A stretch of DNA of 64,000 bases from Azolla caroliniana. Taxonomy: Eukaryota; Polypodiophyta. Below, in pieces: positions 1-13,171 of this stretch. The number at the start of each line of letters is the position of its first letter. Position 1 is the first letter of the stretch. The stretch spans positions 1,302,001 through 1,366,000 of the forward strand of contig JBHGNT010000017.1 of assembly GCA_043228905.1 (NCBI GenBank). The letters run 5' to 3'. Both the position numbers and the translations under genes were made by a program. The notes below the pieces were generated by a model. The model did no database searches and was not told where the DNA came from. It saw only the letters and a list, made by a program, of their open reading frames with translations.

Positions 1-75
1 AATTTGCTTTGTCCATCTGACGTTTAACAGGTGAGTGTGCCAAAGAGAATACTCATTTCTATTTTTGAATTATAG

Positions 76-1840
76 GAATGAGAAGACCATCTTGGAACAA
101 GTCACAGGCAATCCAGCAAGTGCTTTCCCTCAAAGGATTGTTCGATGATTGCAAGGATGAGAATGAAAATGGTCCAAAGAAGCTATCTAAAGAATCTGCT
201 GTCAACCCGAAATCTGCTACCATGCACGATAAGAGACTAATGTCTACGTTACCACAGGTTTTTGCTAAATATAGAATGTTGAGTTTCTGATTCTTTATGG
301 ACAAATTTGCTATTAAATCAATTTCAATACACTCAAAGTTAATATTAAGTCAAATCAGTCTCAGTGCATTTAAATTTTGTGTTTGAAAAATCCATTCTTT
401 TGTTCAAATCTTATATTTCTTTGAGAATCCATTTTAGCATATTTGAAATTTTTATTTCATTGAAATCTTTTCCCGTACATTTTGAACAATTTTGTAGAAA
501 CTCATTTCTTTACATAATTTTGTTTTGATATTTCTCTGAAACTGTTATTTAAAACAGCCTGATTCATTATGGACATCTATATATTATATTTATTTAAATT
601 AAAATATGCCGACTTAACAGTTGTTGCTGAAGTAGTGAAAATTTCCACTTGCCATAGGTGAATGGAATGGGTCAAGAAACTTGTGTAAATTCCTCGACGA
701 TATTGGAAAAACATGGTCACAGTAATGACCAGAATTTCTACTACCAATCAACTTCCTCTGGAGTCTCTCAGGCATCTGGGAGATTCCTAAGGAATCTACA
801 TGCCAACACACATTCTCATGATAAAACGGTTGGAATGACAGGGGAACAATATGAGAAGAACCATGTGTATCCTGGAAACACTTGTGCAGAATGTGCTAGG
901 TAAGTTATTCTAGGTTGTGCCATAAGTATGTTTCTAGATATGTCACTTTTCACCATCCGCTATTAATTGAAGCATTCATAATTATGTCAAGATAAGTGCA
1001 GGCTATCTACAAGGCATCCATCTCCACAGCTCACTATATTTTATTCGGGATCAGTCAATGTTTATGATAACATCCCAGCTGACAAGGTGTGCATACCAGA
1101 GGCAATACAAATAAGTGGGTTCTATGTGTGTTTTTGTGCTCTATTTTGTTCACGCAAAATATATACTCTATTTTTTCAATTTTTTAGGCACAAGCTATAA
1201 TGTTGCTAGCAGCAAGTGGGGATTGTTTGAAACATACACCATGTTCGCACAATGTCTCTAAAGATAAGATGATGTTGAATGCGCCTTTTGCTGCAAATGA
1301 TAGCTCTGTTAGTGATTTTCAATCATCAAAACTTTTGTACAATCCACTCACAATACCTTCACAGACAACGTCGCTCACAAGCCCATCATCATCTGTCTCT
1401 CTCTCTATATCACAAGGCCTAAGGGCTACAATAAGTTCAGGTATAAGGTTCTGAAATGTTTATTGAGAAGACCACCAAAATATGCCTTAACTTTTATTCT
1501 TATTTACCATAATACCTCTCAAGTTTTGATGATCTCAATACCACCCTCTAGTATTGGTTTTTACTATTACAGATGGGGTATTCTGGTTAACATTTGAAAA
1601 CTTTTAGGGGTATGCAGATAAGTATCTCTTATTTGGTATACTGCATTCTTATCTTACCTCTGTCTTTGTCAATAGAGCATCCACCGCCATCTAGAGAGGC
1701 AAGTGTACAGCGATACTTGGAGAAGCGGCGAGAGAGGTATGTGTTGGTGTTTTGTGCTTTTGCAAAGATAACTACTTATTGCATTTATGATTGAATAGAA
1801 TTTGTGTCACGTTAGGTATCATCGTCACAGAGCTCCTTGA
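76..1840 (+). CDS. PPD: PEAPOD-type TIFY transcriptional regulator, 5' end outside the window
   Basis: Proposed exons are 76-257, 658-899, 1002-1086, 1188-1440, 1676-1736 and 1816-1840. Exon 76-257 carries the end of the PPD domain (GMRRPSWNKSQAIQQVLSLK). Exons three and four rebuild the TIFY core (QLTIFYSGSVNVYDNIPADK, then AQAIMLLAASG). Exon five carries a Jas-like motif (SREASVQRYLEKRRER). Splice phases join without a stop, giving a last codon at 1838-1840. PEAPOD proteins recruit NINJA/TOPLESS and KIX partners to repress meristemoid proliferation in leaves; that role is family knowledge. The order PPD, TIFY, Jas is complete except for the N-terminus, whose exon lies left of the window: the frame into base 76 cannot be continued through bases 1-30 because of a stop. 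The short tail after the Jas motif is odd, and a different last exon is possible. Confidence 0.85.
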
Positions 1841-3036
1841 ATCGATGAATGAATTGGTGAATGCACGAATGAATAAAAGAAAACATACGCCGAAAGTACC
1901 CAAAGAGATCCTACAAAAGTGAACAACTGTTAATATTATTCACTTTCTTCCTCTATGTAGGGGGGAGTTCACATATTTGCCGAGCTTGTATTCACGAAAA
2001 TGGAGTTGATAATGGCTTCTGCTGGTCGGCTCAAGGGACTCGGAAGCTCGACCTGCAATCTTTGTGTAATTGTATGCAGCATTCATTTTCTTTATTATTT
2101 ATTATGAGTTGCAGTTATTGCTAATGCATGGAAACAATTGAGCTCGTGGGCAACTAAAATGATCAGTCTTTCCCTAAACCCAAATCCTAAACCCTAAACC
2201 CTCTGTTATCTAATCAACATGGCAACTTTAGTAATACTCCATAAGGCATGTCAGAAACAAACCTTCCGGTGTGAGATTGCAAATAAATTTTTACCGGTGT
2301 TTTGAGTAGTATCATATAATTTTGGAATATCAAATAAATTTTTCTTATGATTAGTTTGAAATCCTTTTGGAGACGGAAAGTGAAACAGATATATATGTGC
2401 CTAAATTTCATACCTTGCGCCGGACATTTGCCAGATCTTCTGATGCATTTTTATTCATCTGCATTTTTTAGCGCACATTCTCATTATACCATTACAAATA
2501 GCATTATGTATGAGCAAGATGGCTTAAATAATCAAATGGTTTCTCTCTCTATATATGGTATTGAAAGCGTAATAAATGTCGGGCATTTGGTAGGCAGTAC
2601 TGAAACTGGTGACAATGGTAACAACCAGTTCAATGAGCAATAATATGCCACACTAAATTTCTCTATCTCTCTCTCTCTCTAAATGTGTTTGCAAGTTTTG
2701 AACACAAGACCAACCAAAAAGATCAAGAGTGGTTTGGAGGACTTTATCTTTTACTTCCGAGTACTCCAACAGGTTGTAGGAGAGAATGTTTATGAGTGAG
2801 CCTTAGTTGTGCAATGATATACATATTGGGATTGATTATCCTTCATATGTTGCATATGTGGTGTTGTGCTTGCACACTATCCTCACCACCAATGTAGTCA
2901 ACAAATGATTGCATAAAAGAAATATTGCTTCATGTTTCTATAAATTTTCTCTTGGTCATAGAATTGTGCTCATTTCACAGAACCATAATTTCTTTTGCTT
3001 TTTCATCTTTGAACAAGATTGTCCGATATTTTGCTT

Positions 3037-3039
<3 letters not shown>

Positions 3040-3071
<32 letters not shown>
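3040..3071. repeat. (TG)n microsatellite
   Basis: About 16 uninterrupted TG units lie in the intergenic region, far from any called exon. Confidence 0.95.
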
Positions 3072-3073
<2 letters not shown>

Positions 3074-6000
3074 AATTTGCATCAATAAATAGTCTATCCA
3101 GTTTAGATGTGTAGATGAATCAAAGTAATTGGTTATTGAAAAATTTTACTTTGTTTGGAATTAGCATGATTTGATATTGATGCCTTCAGATCTTGATTAA
3201 TGCCAATCACACATGTGTTGGAAGCCAAATGGTGTTAAGTAATGTCCAACAGAGACATTCATTGCGTCACAAAATAATTTATCAACATTCCTTCCTACAA
3301 TTTATATTGAAACAGGAAGCATGAACTCCAATAATTACATATTGATTTGATATCAATTCTCAATCAATGACGTTTTGTAACATTGGTGTCAATGAGACTG
3401 GGGTTCGTATCCATTTCCCTTACCAATCAATACTTATTGGCACTCAATTTGTGTTGATTGGTAGAATCGGACGTGTGACACCATTGCATGTTAATTTGTG
3501 CACACATTCAACATTTAAGTAGCTAATCGTTAATAAAACAAATATCACCTCAATTATGCAGCCAAATTATAGAGATTGATAGTAGTTGGTCTTATTCATA
3601 TGGACAACTCACACAAATGGACAACGCTTTACGTCTAGTTGATGGCCATGTCACAACACACTTTATGTCTAGTTGATGAGCAATGTCACTATTTATATGC
3701 CTTTTCTCACAATATTGAAATCGACAACAATGGTCAATTGATCAAAGCTGATTATTACATAGTGTTTCTATATACTTTACTTGTGTATAGGCATCTTTAG
3801 TTTCTATGAGGCATAAATCTTTTGAACATATCCGAATTGAGAGTGATATGTGTAGACAAATTCAAGGTGTCATCATGTGTATGACTCATGAGTCATGAGC
3901 CACATATCCCCAACTATATATATATATATATATATATATCCAACAAGAATATTCTTGCATGTGTGCCTATGACTAAAAACTTGAATCATTGGTTGTCACA
4001 AGCTTAATGACTTACTAAAGTAGATATACTACCCTTGCATGTCCTAGGCATGCTGGTTACAAAATGTACCATGTCCCGATGATAATGTTGAAGGAAAGTT
4101 TACTAAAGCTTTCGTAAATGATTTCTCGTTTCAGTTGGATTTTTACGTGCATGGTTAAGATCCTCCGGAAATGTCAAGATTCTCTACATTAAACAACAGC
4201 ACCATGCTTGTAGTTAAGACTATAGCAATAAATGCAAAAAGATTGTGGTCTACATATGACGAGGTGGTTACATGATAGAATGTTTATTCCGTTTTTACAT
4301 TGGAATCGGCAAACACCAACTAACCTTGAAATTGATTGATTTTCAATAATATGTTGCCATTAATCTTATTACATGGTGATGTGCATATTAAAGGTTAAAA
4401 GGTAGTCAATGAATACTATAGCACACACACATATTGAAGTGGGATGAGATTTTACAAAATGGTAATATTAAGTCATTAAGTGAGGCCAAGTTTTGTTAGC
4501 AACGCCAATGAGTATTGGGAGCAAGGAAACCATGAAACAAGTTCAATTTGTTGCTGTCTATGCATCACTTTCGGGGAGAGCAATAATGTATGAGTCTGTC
4601 CTTTATAAAGACATCAATATAGTAAAGTAAATGCTCGAAACTTGCGCGTCTTTATATGTACACCTAGAACTTTTGTTTACAAATGACATGCTACTTAAGC
4701 TTTCGTAAAGCTATAAATAGTCACATGCCTCAAGTGATTTGATCACAATGCATATCTAGTTAGCCTTAAGAGTAATGTCAGGGTTTCCACTTTGAATGTT
4801 TGTGGAAATATATGTTGATGTTGTAATGCATTCTATAGATACACACAGTTCTTGTGCATGATCTCAAACTTCAATTATGAAGTGTTTTTTTTTTATATTG
4901 AATGCAACATGAGCCCCACTGACTCCGACTATACAATCATGTTTGTGTATTAAAAGTTTCGAATTTCAATAATGTGACTTTGTAAATATAAGTAATCGAG
5001 TGTGGGGTCGTCCAATGCCTCTTATCTTGTGTATAAAGACATCACTTTCACATTTCGCTTTAGTGCACCCAAGCCAAAATCAATAGGCATATGTTAATTT
5101 GTGCGCACAAAATACTTATTTTTTTCAATTGATTTATCCTGTACCGCAAAATGATATTCATGATACAAAATTCAAGAAACTTGAAAGTATGATCTTAAAT
5201 CCATATAAGTTATCACTCTGAATAAAGAGCGAGAGAAATTTAGCTGAATGTTTATGTAACTAATTCTTGTACAAGTCTTTACTAACTAATGGGTCCACAC
5301 TCCACAAAATATGTACGGCACAATAATCTTCTTAATAAGACATTTGAACATATAATAATCTTGTTTGTGAGTCGTGAGACTTCATAGTTCAACCTTTTTT
5401 GTTTGAACTATATTGTACATGGCCACATGTGTATAATAGTGTGGTTGTTTCTTCTCACATGTTTTCATGTGTTATCATATGTTTCTAACTTTTTAGTATA
5501 TTGTTGTAGATCCTACACTTAAAAGTGTATTGAAAATAGGCAAACCTAAACGTGTTTCGTCACTCTTGTCTTCTGTGGATGCATTCCAAATGCAATCTTT
5601 AATCAAACTTGTCACCTTATCACACATACTAGCAAGGTACTTCTTCTAATTGACCCAACTAAATTTACCTGATGAATATATTACTCTAATAGTTATCCAT
5701 ACAATACTAGTAGAGCAAGATAATTCAATACATGACTACTTTCCAACGGAGAAAACTACCCCGCCGACCCTCATGTTTTTGCTATAATTTAACCATATAA
5801 GGTCAAATTTTATAATGAATAAGTGGAATATTTCAAGCTATATTTCTTCTCTTACGTACCATCATTTACAATGAGTATCGTGTTCCAGCAGCATGCAAAC
5901 ATTTCTATACATTGGAGCATGATCGCATCCATTTCATCCTAGTTTTTGGAATGGAGCTAGAAACTCTTTTCCTTACTTGCTTGGATAATAGAAAGGCTTC

Positions 6001-7081
6001 AATCATTCTATCTAGGGTACATGCATTCTAGCACAAGCAAAGCTTGATGTGGTCATCTTTTGGGAACCTTGTCATGTTAAACACAATGGCTTTGGCCTCC
6101 AAACTACTTCCATCTTTATCTGTTTGGCCAATGAACCATATGATGCTAATTGGGGTTGTACACAAGGATACAAAAACAAAATGCAAATGGCGGAAATCAA
6201 GCTTTTTCACTACAAACATAAGAAAGTCATGTGAATGTGAATAGCCAAAATGAGATCCTACAACCAAGCCTATTAAGTATTGGGTCCTTTTTGTCATCTA
6301 CTCAAAGAAGAATTTAAGATTGAGTAGCTAATAAAACGTCTACAACTCTCGAGAATGATAAAAAAGGAAGAAGCAAGGGAGTTTGTTTACTATCCTTACA
6401 AATGCAAAAGAGGGAAAATACACACCTTGATAAAAGGAATCTTGGTGTGTGTTTGGATAATGATGTTCTTGGGTTTCAAAAGGTAAAGTTTGATGGCAAT
6501 AATAGTAATGAAAGGATTTGGAGAGGACCATATTGAAAACCACATATACAATGTACGCATGAAACTAAATTCAAGTGCTTCTTGGTACTTTTTACCTTTA
6601 AAGACTATACATTTGTCATATCGAACTCATATAGAGGAACTACCTCAAGACTCAAGATTGTTACAATAGGGCACAAGTTATATAAAGATGCCCTCGACAA
6701 ATTGTCAAGGTGCATGTACCCTCATGACCCAAATGTTAATGCAAATCATGGTAAAATGTATGGATGCATTCATGGCAATGCTAAAGTAACCAAACAGATA
6801 TACTCTTAAGATGAAAACAACTTCAATGTTCAGCATATTCTTCAATGTAGAGAGAAACTATGGAAAGCTGCCAATCGTATTGATCGTGAAAATGCGACTA
6901 TGGATAAGTTTGTAAAAGGAGACTTTTTTACAACGTAAGTTACAATATTTCTTGTTGCTTTGTACAATAAGAAACAAAATGTTGTCTATGACATGATTAA
7001 CGAAAAGGATTTTATCCAACTTGTGTTGTATTGTGAAGTCTTCCTCGCAGTCAACAAATTCCCCTTTAAATTCAAATTTGT

Positions 7082-7136
<55 letters not shown>
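7082..7136. repeat. Compound (CT)n(CA)n microsatellite
   Basis: A run of about 12 CT units passes directly into about 15 CA units. It lies roughly 830 bp beyond the AFB stop codon. Confidence 0.95.
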
Positions 7137-7137
<1 letters not shown>

Positions 7138-7965
7138 TCCTAAGTGACCACCTAGAAGGTTGAGCTCATATGTGTATGCATTAAGACATCAAGACTTTGT
7201 GATGCGAAGGATGAATAGCTCTTCCTAGGAAGAAGACACACATTGAGAAAATTTGCCTACCTAGGTCCCAGTAGTCAATATTGGCCTTTGTAAGTTAACC
7301 TCTCTCTCTCTCTCTCTCTCTCTGTAGTGCACAAACATGCCAATAGAAGGAAGATGCATTGACAAGATTAGTCACTTGTTTCACCCAAAAAGGTATTACA
7401 TTGTTTCAACAAATATTGACAAAGAAACACCTCTATATTTGTAAAGAAAGAAAAAAACTTAGTAAGTGCTCGTGATGGACTTTGTTATCCACATGAAAAG
7501 ATAATGCATAGAAAATGCCATGACTCTATTATACAAGTGAAATACTTGTTCAGCCATGACTATTATTACAACACATCAGATGACCTGTATCGGAGACATT
7601 GTGGAGGTGGCCAGGTATATCCATCCCATCATATGCATGAGTCCAAAAATGTCAAACCTTAAAAAATTGTCTATAAGCTTTCCTATCCATGCACGATCAT
7701 TACCAGTACATACAAAAACCTTTTACACACTCCAATTGCAAGGTTACAGATCAATCAATCCCAAAACTAAATCTCTCATAGACGCAAACCATATACACAA
7801 AATGATGTAAATTTCGGAACATTCAGGGTGAAAAGAGAATATGCCAAAAACTTAAAACCCTTTAACAGTGGTTGTTGGAGGCATTTGTGATATTCAAGCC
7901 CCTGAGATTGATAGGTTTTACGACTTTGACTTTGCATAACATAAGTAGGGACAGAGAGAGAATGA

Positions 7966-10702
7966 TCAAAGTATGTATACACAAGAAGGGTTATCTGTGC
8001 GTGGACCCGCAATGGTTCTATATAGGTAAAGCTTCTCCACATTGCCTTTATTGTGAGAAGAGCTTTGCTTTTCGCTTGGGAAGTTACTATCATCTTCAAT
8101 GATCACCTCCACACTTAGTAAAGGCATTTGCGATGCGAGCAATTTACATGCCGCAAAGGATACATCACATGCAGACATCCAAAGCGATCTCATCTCATAG
8201 TACTTGCCTAAACCAGACAAGACCCCAATATCACCAAAAGGGCAATCCCGAATCTCAAGTTTCTGTAGACTTGTACAACCTCGCATTAAATGATCCATAG
8301 AAATCCCAGTATCCCCAACAAACGCCAATGACAATGACCTCATTTTCTTGGCGTACTTTCCTATTAGCTCGAACGCTCGATCCGTCAATAAGCCTGAGAC
8401 AGATAGGCGGCGTAGGTGTGAGCAGGACCTTACAATGGCACCGAAACCCTCATCCATTGGTTGCTTGGTGACATAATCTGGTTCCCAGCGCTTCATGATG
8501 CAAAGGCGGAAATGGGTCATTTTTGGGCAATTCATTGCAAACTCCTTCATTGCTGCATTCGTCATTTGGTTGCAAAAGAAAAGTATGTACCGAAGATCTC
8601 TGCAATGGCGTGAAATGGTCACCATGCCTTTCTCTGTGACCAAGCTCCGAGATGTATCAGAAGGAACAACTCGTAACTCTTGAAGCTTCTCGCATGTCAC
8701 CGCTACCGCCTCTAAGCCTCGGTCTTCCACAAGATCTTGAACCTGAGAAAAAAAGAAAGAAGAAGGGTTAATTTACTTACCAAACTAACATGTATGATTA
8801 GCATATGAATTTTCTTTGAGGAACTGATAGGAAAATAAGGCGTTTCATGTACAGCTATAGTCTAAACATAGACCTAGAATTAGGGTTTTATGTTTGGTGT
8901 ATACATATACAAGCGTAAATACACATTATGACGCCACAACCATGCTCTTTTGACAAATAGAAAGAAAGAAAGCAAATCTTACCCAGAGGCATTCAAGTAA
9001 ATGGCATTGGCTGATCAACCGGACAAAGTCGAGGCTAGCAATGGTTGAGTCACTGAGGTTTAAGTTCCGAAGGTTACTACACAAAGGGAACATTAGAGGC
9101 AAGAATTGTGGAACAACCTCCCATAACCCAGACAGTGCCCTGACACTCTTGCAACTTTCAAACAGACTAGCAATTTGATATATGCCTTTCCCATCCAAAT
9201 CTTGAACAAAAGACCCTATACCGAGCTCTTTGAAGCAAGGTCCACGGAGAAGTAGAAGACGTCGTAATTGATCCAATGTGATACCTCTGTTTAGCTTCAA
9301 CTTTTCGAGGCGTTCACACTTCGCCACTAGCCTTTCTAAGTCCCCAAAATTCACATCATTGCTAAAGTTTGTGAGGTTTAGAGAAGTTAGAGAGGTGAAG
9401 GTTTCTGGGAAAGCACTTAACCATTCACTACCTCGGTCATCTACTGTGCATTCTTGGACATCTAGCTCGGTCAGATTCCTGCATACACAACAAAATGGTG
9501 AGTGAACAAAGGACATAAATTTCTAGAATTACTTACAACCAAAAATGGCTAAGGTTCTATTAAACTTGTATCCCTACATAGATAGAAAAAAGTTGAGTGA
9601 TGTTGTTAACCTGGGAATCATGTCTTTTATACTATGGTTTAACATGAAAGAATATTGTTGATCGTCACGCTCGTGCCATTTTGACATTATAGTTAGTTTG
9701 GGATCAAAAAACAGAGCCAGTTTTACAGTAATACATTTTTGGAAGCAAAACTATCTATTTTACACCACCAAAATTGTGCCTTCCTAACAAGCGATAAAAA
9801 TGTGCCTTTTACACGATTACTTTCTCTTCTTTTAATGCTATATTTTTACCATCAAAGCAATACCTCTAAAATACTGTCATTTTTAGCCCCACTACAAACC
9901 TTCTACACTATAGTTTTAACATCAAAACCATGAATGCCCTCTAACACAACACGAAGGAACTCATTATATGAGTAATACACATAAAATAATAAATAAATAA
10001 AACCCACCTGCAGTTAGCTGCAATAGCTGCAAGACCATCTGTAGAGAAGCCATCACAGAAGACGAGAACAAGTGCACTAAAGTTAGGGAAGCTTCGTGAA
10101 ATAAATACCAAGCTTTCGTCGCTCACTGTCATTCTCTTAAGCCGAAGCTCCTCTAAATAAGGGGTGGTTCCCATGGCCAAATCATGTAGCCAAGGTAACA
10201 CATTAGCACCCCAATTAGTGGGAACTAAGTTAAAATCAGAAAACCTAGGTTTCCCCTTAAGGGTTAGTGATTTCAGATTCGGGAAACGTTTAGTTAAGAT
10301 GTGAGGTGAACACGAGTAACAATTGCCTATAAAGACATGTCTTCTGCTGCATTGATCTGCTTTGTACCAAGCTTTGCATACCAAAGAGATGGCGTTCCGG
10401 TCTCGATGGGAAGTTATGAAAGCGAGTACATGCTCCAGAACCTCATCAGGGAATGATGATGATGTCGTTGAATTTGATGATGGGCATGCTGATAATGGAC
10501 ATGGTGATGTGTTGGATATGGTACAGGATGACATGATACATGTTGCTGATGAAGAAAATGATGGGGATGGCACCGTACATGATGGTGTTGCTGCTGATGA
10601 ATCGGCGCCTCCATAGCATGTATTAAGGCTCTGAGAATGAGGTCTGAAAGGCGCTTCGCCTATGAAGCTAATCTGCTTCTCTGACATGTCCACACCTTGC
10701 AT
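7966..10702 (-). CDS. AFB5: Auxin co-receptor F-box protein, AFB4/AFB5 clade
   Basis: Three exons, complement of 10008-10702, 8983-9478 and 7966-8742, join in phase to 655 residues. The F-box (about residues 84-125, [14 protein letters not shown]) is followed by leucine-rich repeats. These SCF subunits bind Aux/IAA proteins together with auxin and trigger their degradation in the nucleus. Clade assignment rests on a Ser/Thr/Cys/Pro-rich N-terminal extension of about 80 residues, the GKPRF motif (about 150-154) where TIR1 has GKPHF, FRLCIM followed by [10 protein letters not shown], and a C-terminus GPR-x-D ending in IL, all as in AFB5. Residues matching the TIR1 auxin pocket are visible in FRLCI (R near 476) and RRLSVSG (R near 509, S near 511). 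Both introns are GT-AG, and intron positions fit the family. The symbol is by similarity; AFB4 and AFB5 cannot be separated here. The start is the first Met of the open frame. The orthologous extension is low-complexity, so the start is less certain than the rest. Confidence 0.93.
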
Positions 10703-11527
10703 GAGTTATATATATATATATATATTATATGGAACGGGGAATGGGGTTCTAAATATAGGGTTTTGGTTTTTGTATGGATTATGCGTCCTGAGTTTCCAAT
10801 GAGAAATTTGGGTTTAAGATTTCCAATGGGGTCTAGATCTTAGGGTTTATTTAGGGTTTTTTGGTGTCGCTACGGATTGGTTTCGGAATTTAGGTTATGG
10901 GCTTATGGAGCTTTTATTAGGGTATCTTATTTGGGTATTTAGGGTTTCAGGGTTCCAAGGACAAGACAGTGCCGGTGTCTCCCAAGTGAAGGAAAACCTC
11001 AGTAACAAGAGAGATAAGGGCCTATTATGCACAGTGAATGTTGTATGTAGGAGGAGGTATAAAGAAGAAGAAGAAGAAGAAGAAGAAGCAGAAGAGTTGT
11101 CTTATTCTTGTTCTGTCTTGCTTATTTTCTTTTATTAAGCACAACAGATCAAAACAAGGCTGCAAATTCATGAATAATCATCCAAATTTCTTACACACAC
11201 ACATACATATAAAAAGAACTTTATACAAAATTATGTATATACAATATCTAAACCTTCTCAATTCCAATGCATACACAGAGCAAAACCTTCATTGTCCCTC
11301 TCTGCCTCTGCCTCTGCCTTTGTGAGAGACATCAAAAAGAAAAAGAAAATAAAACATTAGAAAAAGAAGTCCTCTGCCACTTTCTCAAAGTTTGGGCTTG
11401 CTTCACAGTTAACTTCATACATATATGTCTGTGTCTGTGTGTATCAGGCTATCATTGGAAAGCTCTGATAACTCCAGTAGCAATGTCACAGAGAGAAAGA
11501 GCTTCTTCTTAAAGGACAGAGAAATTT

Positions 11528-11553
11528 GGGGGGGGGGGGGGGGGGGGGGGGGG
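11528..11553. repeat. Poly(G) run of about 26
   Basis: A single uninterrupted G homopolymer on the plus strand, 0.8 kb upstream of the AFB start. Exact length is doubtful because such runs are poorly resolved by sequencing. Confidence 0.85.
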
Positions 11554-13136
11554 ACCAAATAGACCCTAGATATGAAAAAACAAAAAACAGAAAGAAGTGA
11601 TGAAAACCAAGGATCAATCAAATCACACAAGGTTTTTAGGAGGATAAAAACTGAAGAAACTTAGAGAAGAGTAAGAAAGACAAACTCCCCTGTTTCACCT
11701 CTGTTAGAGGAAAGAGGTATGTAATATGTATGTATGTGTATTGTATTGTATCATGTATGTAATTGTGTGTATTATGCATGTACCGTATGTATGCAATGTG
11801 TGTACATATTTCTGAATGTATGTATATGTATGCATGTATCTTTCTATTACATATGTGTGGATGCATGCATGCATGCATACTTCTATGTGTAGATGCCAAC
11901 GCATAAAACCAAAAACAAGTTCTACCTTAACCTTAAAAGGAGCAATACAAACTAGTAAAGGTGTCAAAAACAATAACCATGAGAAATGTGTGTGTGGCTT
12001 CTATACATAAACGAAGATAGCTTAGAAGCACAACACATTCATCTTCATCATCATTAGTTGTATGAGTGGTAGTCGTGGCAGTCTCATGGATAGGGTGAAT
12101 CAGGTATGTATGTATATGGACATATAGCGTAGAATAATAACTTTGTAGATTAACAAGAGAGAGGAAGTTTTGGGTATATCTAAGGAGATGTCATGAGCAA
12201 TGATATATAGAGAGAATGAGTGTGTATTTGCATGTGTAGAGAGAGAGAGAGAGAGAGAGAATGGAAAATCATCTCTATCTAGAGGAGGGTAGAGACATAC
12301 AGTGAATGGGATTTCACATTGAAGCTTGTATATAGGTTTCCTTGCTTGTGGAGGTGTGCTTTGGATGAGACATACATCACGAGTTTTCATTTAGCATATG
12401 TGCATAAGTTATCGTATATTATATTTATGTTCACAAACCACAAAGTTTCCTAGAACGCTTTGGGTATGTTGGCTTATAAAAAACCAAATATTGCATTGTG
12501 GAATATGAGAAGAATCAATGCTCTTAGATACTTGGTAGTGAAGCATGATGTATGTCAAATACATTGGTTATCATATGGAGTGAGGATAGGAATTAGTGTG
12601 ATGCTTCCCTAGACTCTTCCAAGGTTGTCGAGTAAGGAGGCATGCCTTCCTTGTTGTTTGGGGGTCATTCTCACATTTTCTTCCATTTCATTAATGATGA
12701 GACGTTGTATGTCGATAGACACTCTCCTCAATGGTTTCTACTTCATGGTCCTCCACAATGTTCACCATGGGTACTGTACTTCCTATCAAGTGTGTGTACA
12801 TGTCATCACTTTGTTTTTGTGTGATATCTCATAATTAGGCAAGACAAGTGATTCCCAGAACATTTTGCAAAAACCCTCGTGATTGTAATTTGTAGCTCAT
12901 GGGTATTATATGTGGTTGACATACCCATCTATATTCGTAATCCTCATCTCTCTCTCTCTCTCTCTCTCTTCTATTTAGGAAATCGAGACAAGTTGAGAGA
13001 GAGACAAGATTTCCTCTTCTTCGAGACATCCTTTATCTCTCTAGCCCTATGTCTCATGTTGTACATTCTGTGAATGTGAGTGTGCAAAAAGTGGAAGGGA
13101 ATCACAACAAATTAAAACCATTGTTCCCAACTTGCC

Positions 13137-13140
<4 letters not shown>

Positions 13141-13169
<29 letters not shown>
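13141..13169. repeat. (GA)n microsatellite
   Basis: About 14 uninterrupted GA units; a (CT)n tract of 11 units lies 170 bp to the left at 12948-12969. Confidence 0.95.

Positions 13170-13171
<2 letters not shown>

Larger units (their letters stand above)
1841..7965. other. Gene-poor AT-rich intergenic region
   Basis: I found no supportable gene in these 6 kb. A telomere-like CCCTAAA doublet lies near 2185-2205 in the likely 3' flank of the TIFY gene. Simple repeats occur at 3040-3071, 3915-3939, 7082-7136 and 7300-7322. Between about 6040 and 6920 several short plus-strand reading frames with interrupting stops suggest a decayed transposon-like coding region, but no domain is recognisable. 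Confidence 0.5.

Noticed and set aside
1844-1921. Alternative in-frame continuation of the TIFY last exon
   Set aside because: A third reading phase stays open for about 35 codons, but it does not match the phase of the preceding exon or the family.
6028-6920. Possible transposon coding relic
   Set aside because: Several protein-like fragments in changing frames, but no transposase or reverse transcriptase motif could be identified.
10976-10981. TGTCTC auxin response element upstream of AFB
   Set aside because: A single six-base match is expected by chance and could lie in the leader; not enough to call.
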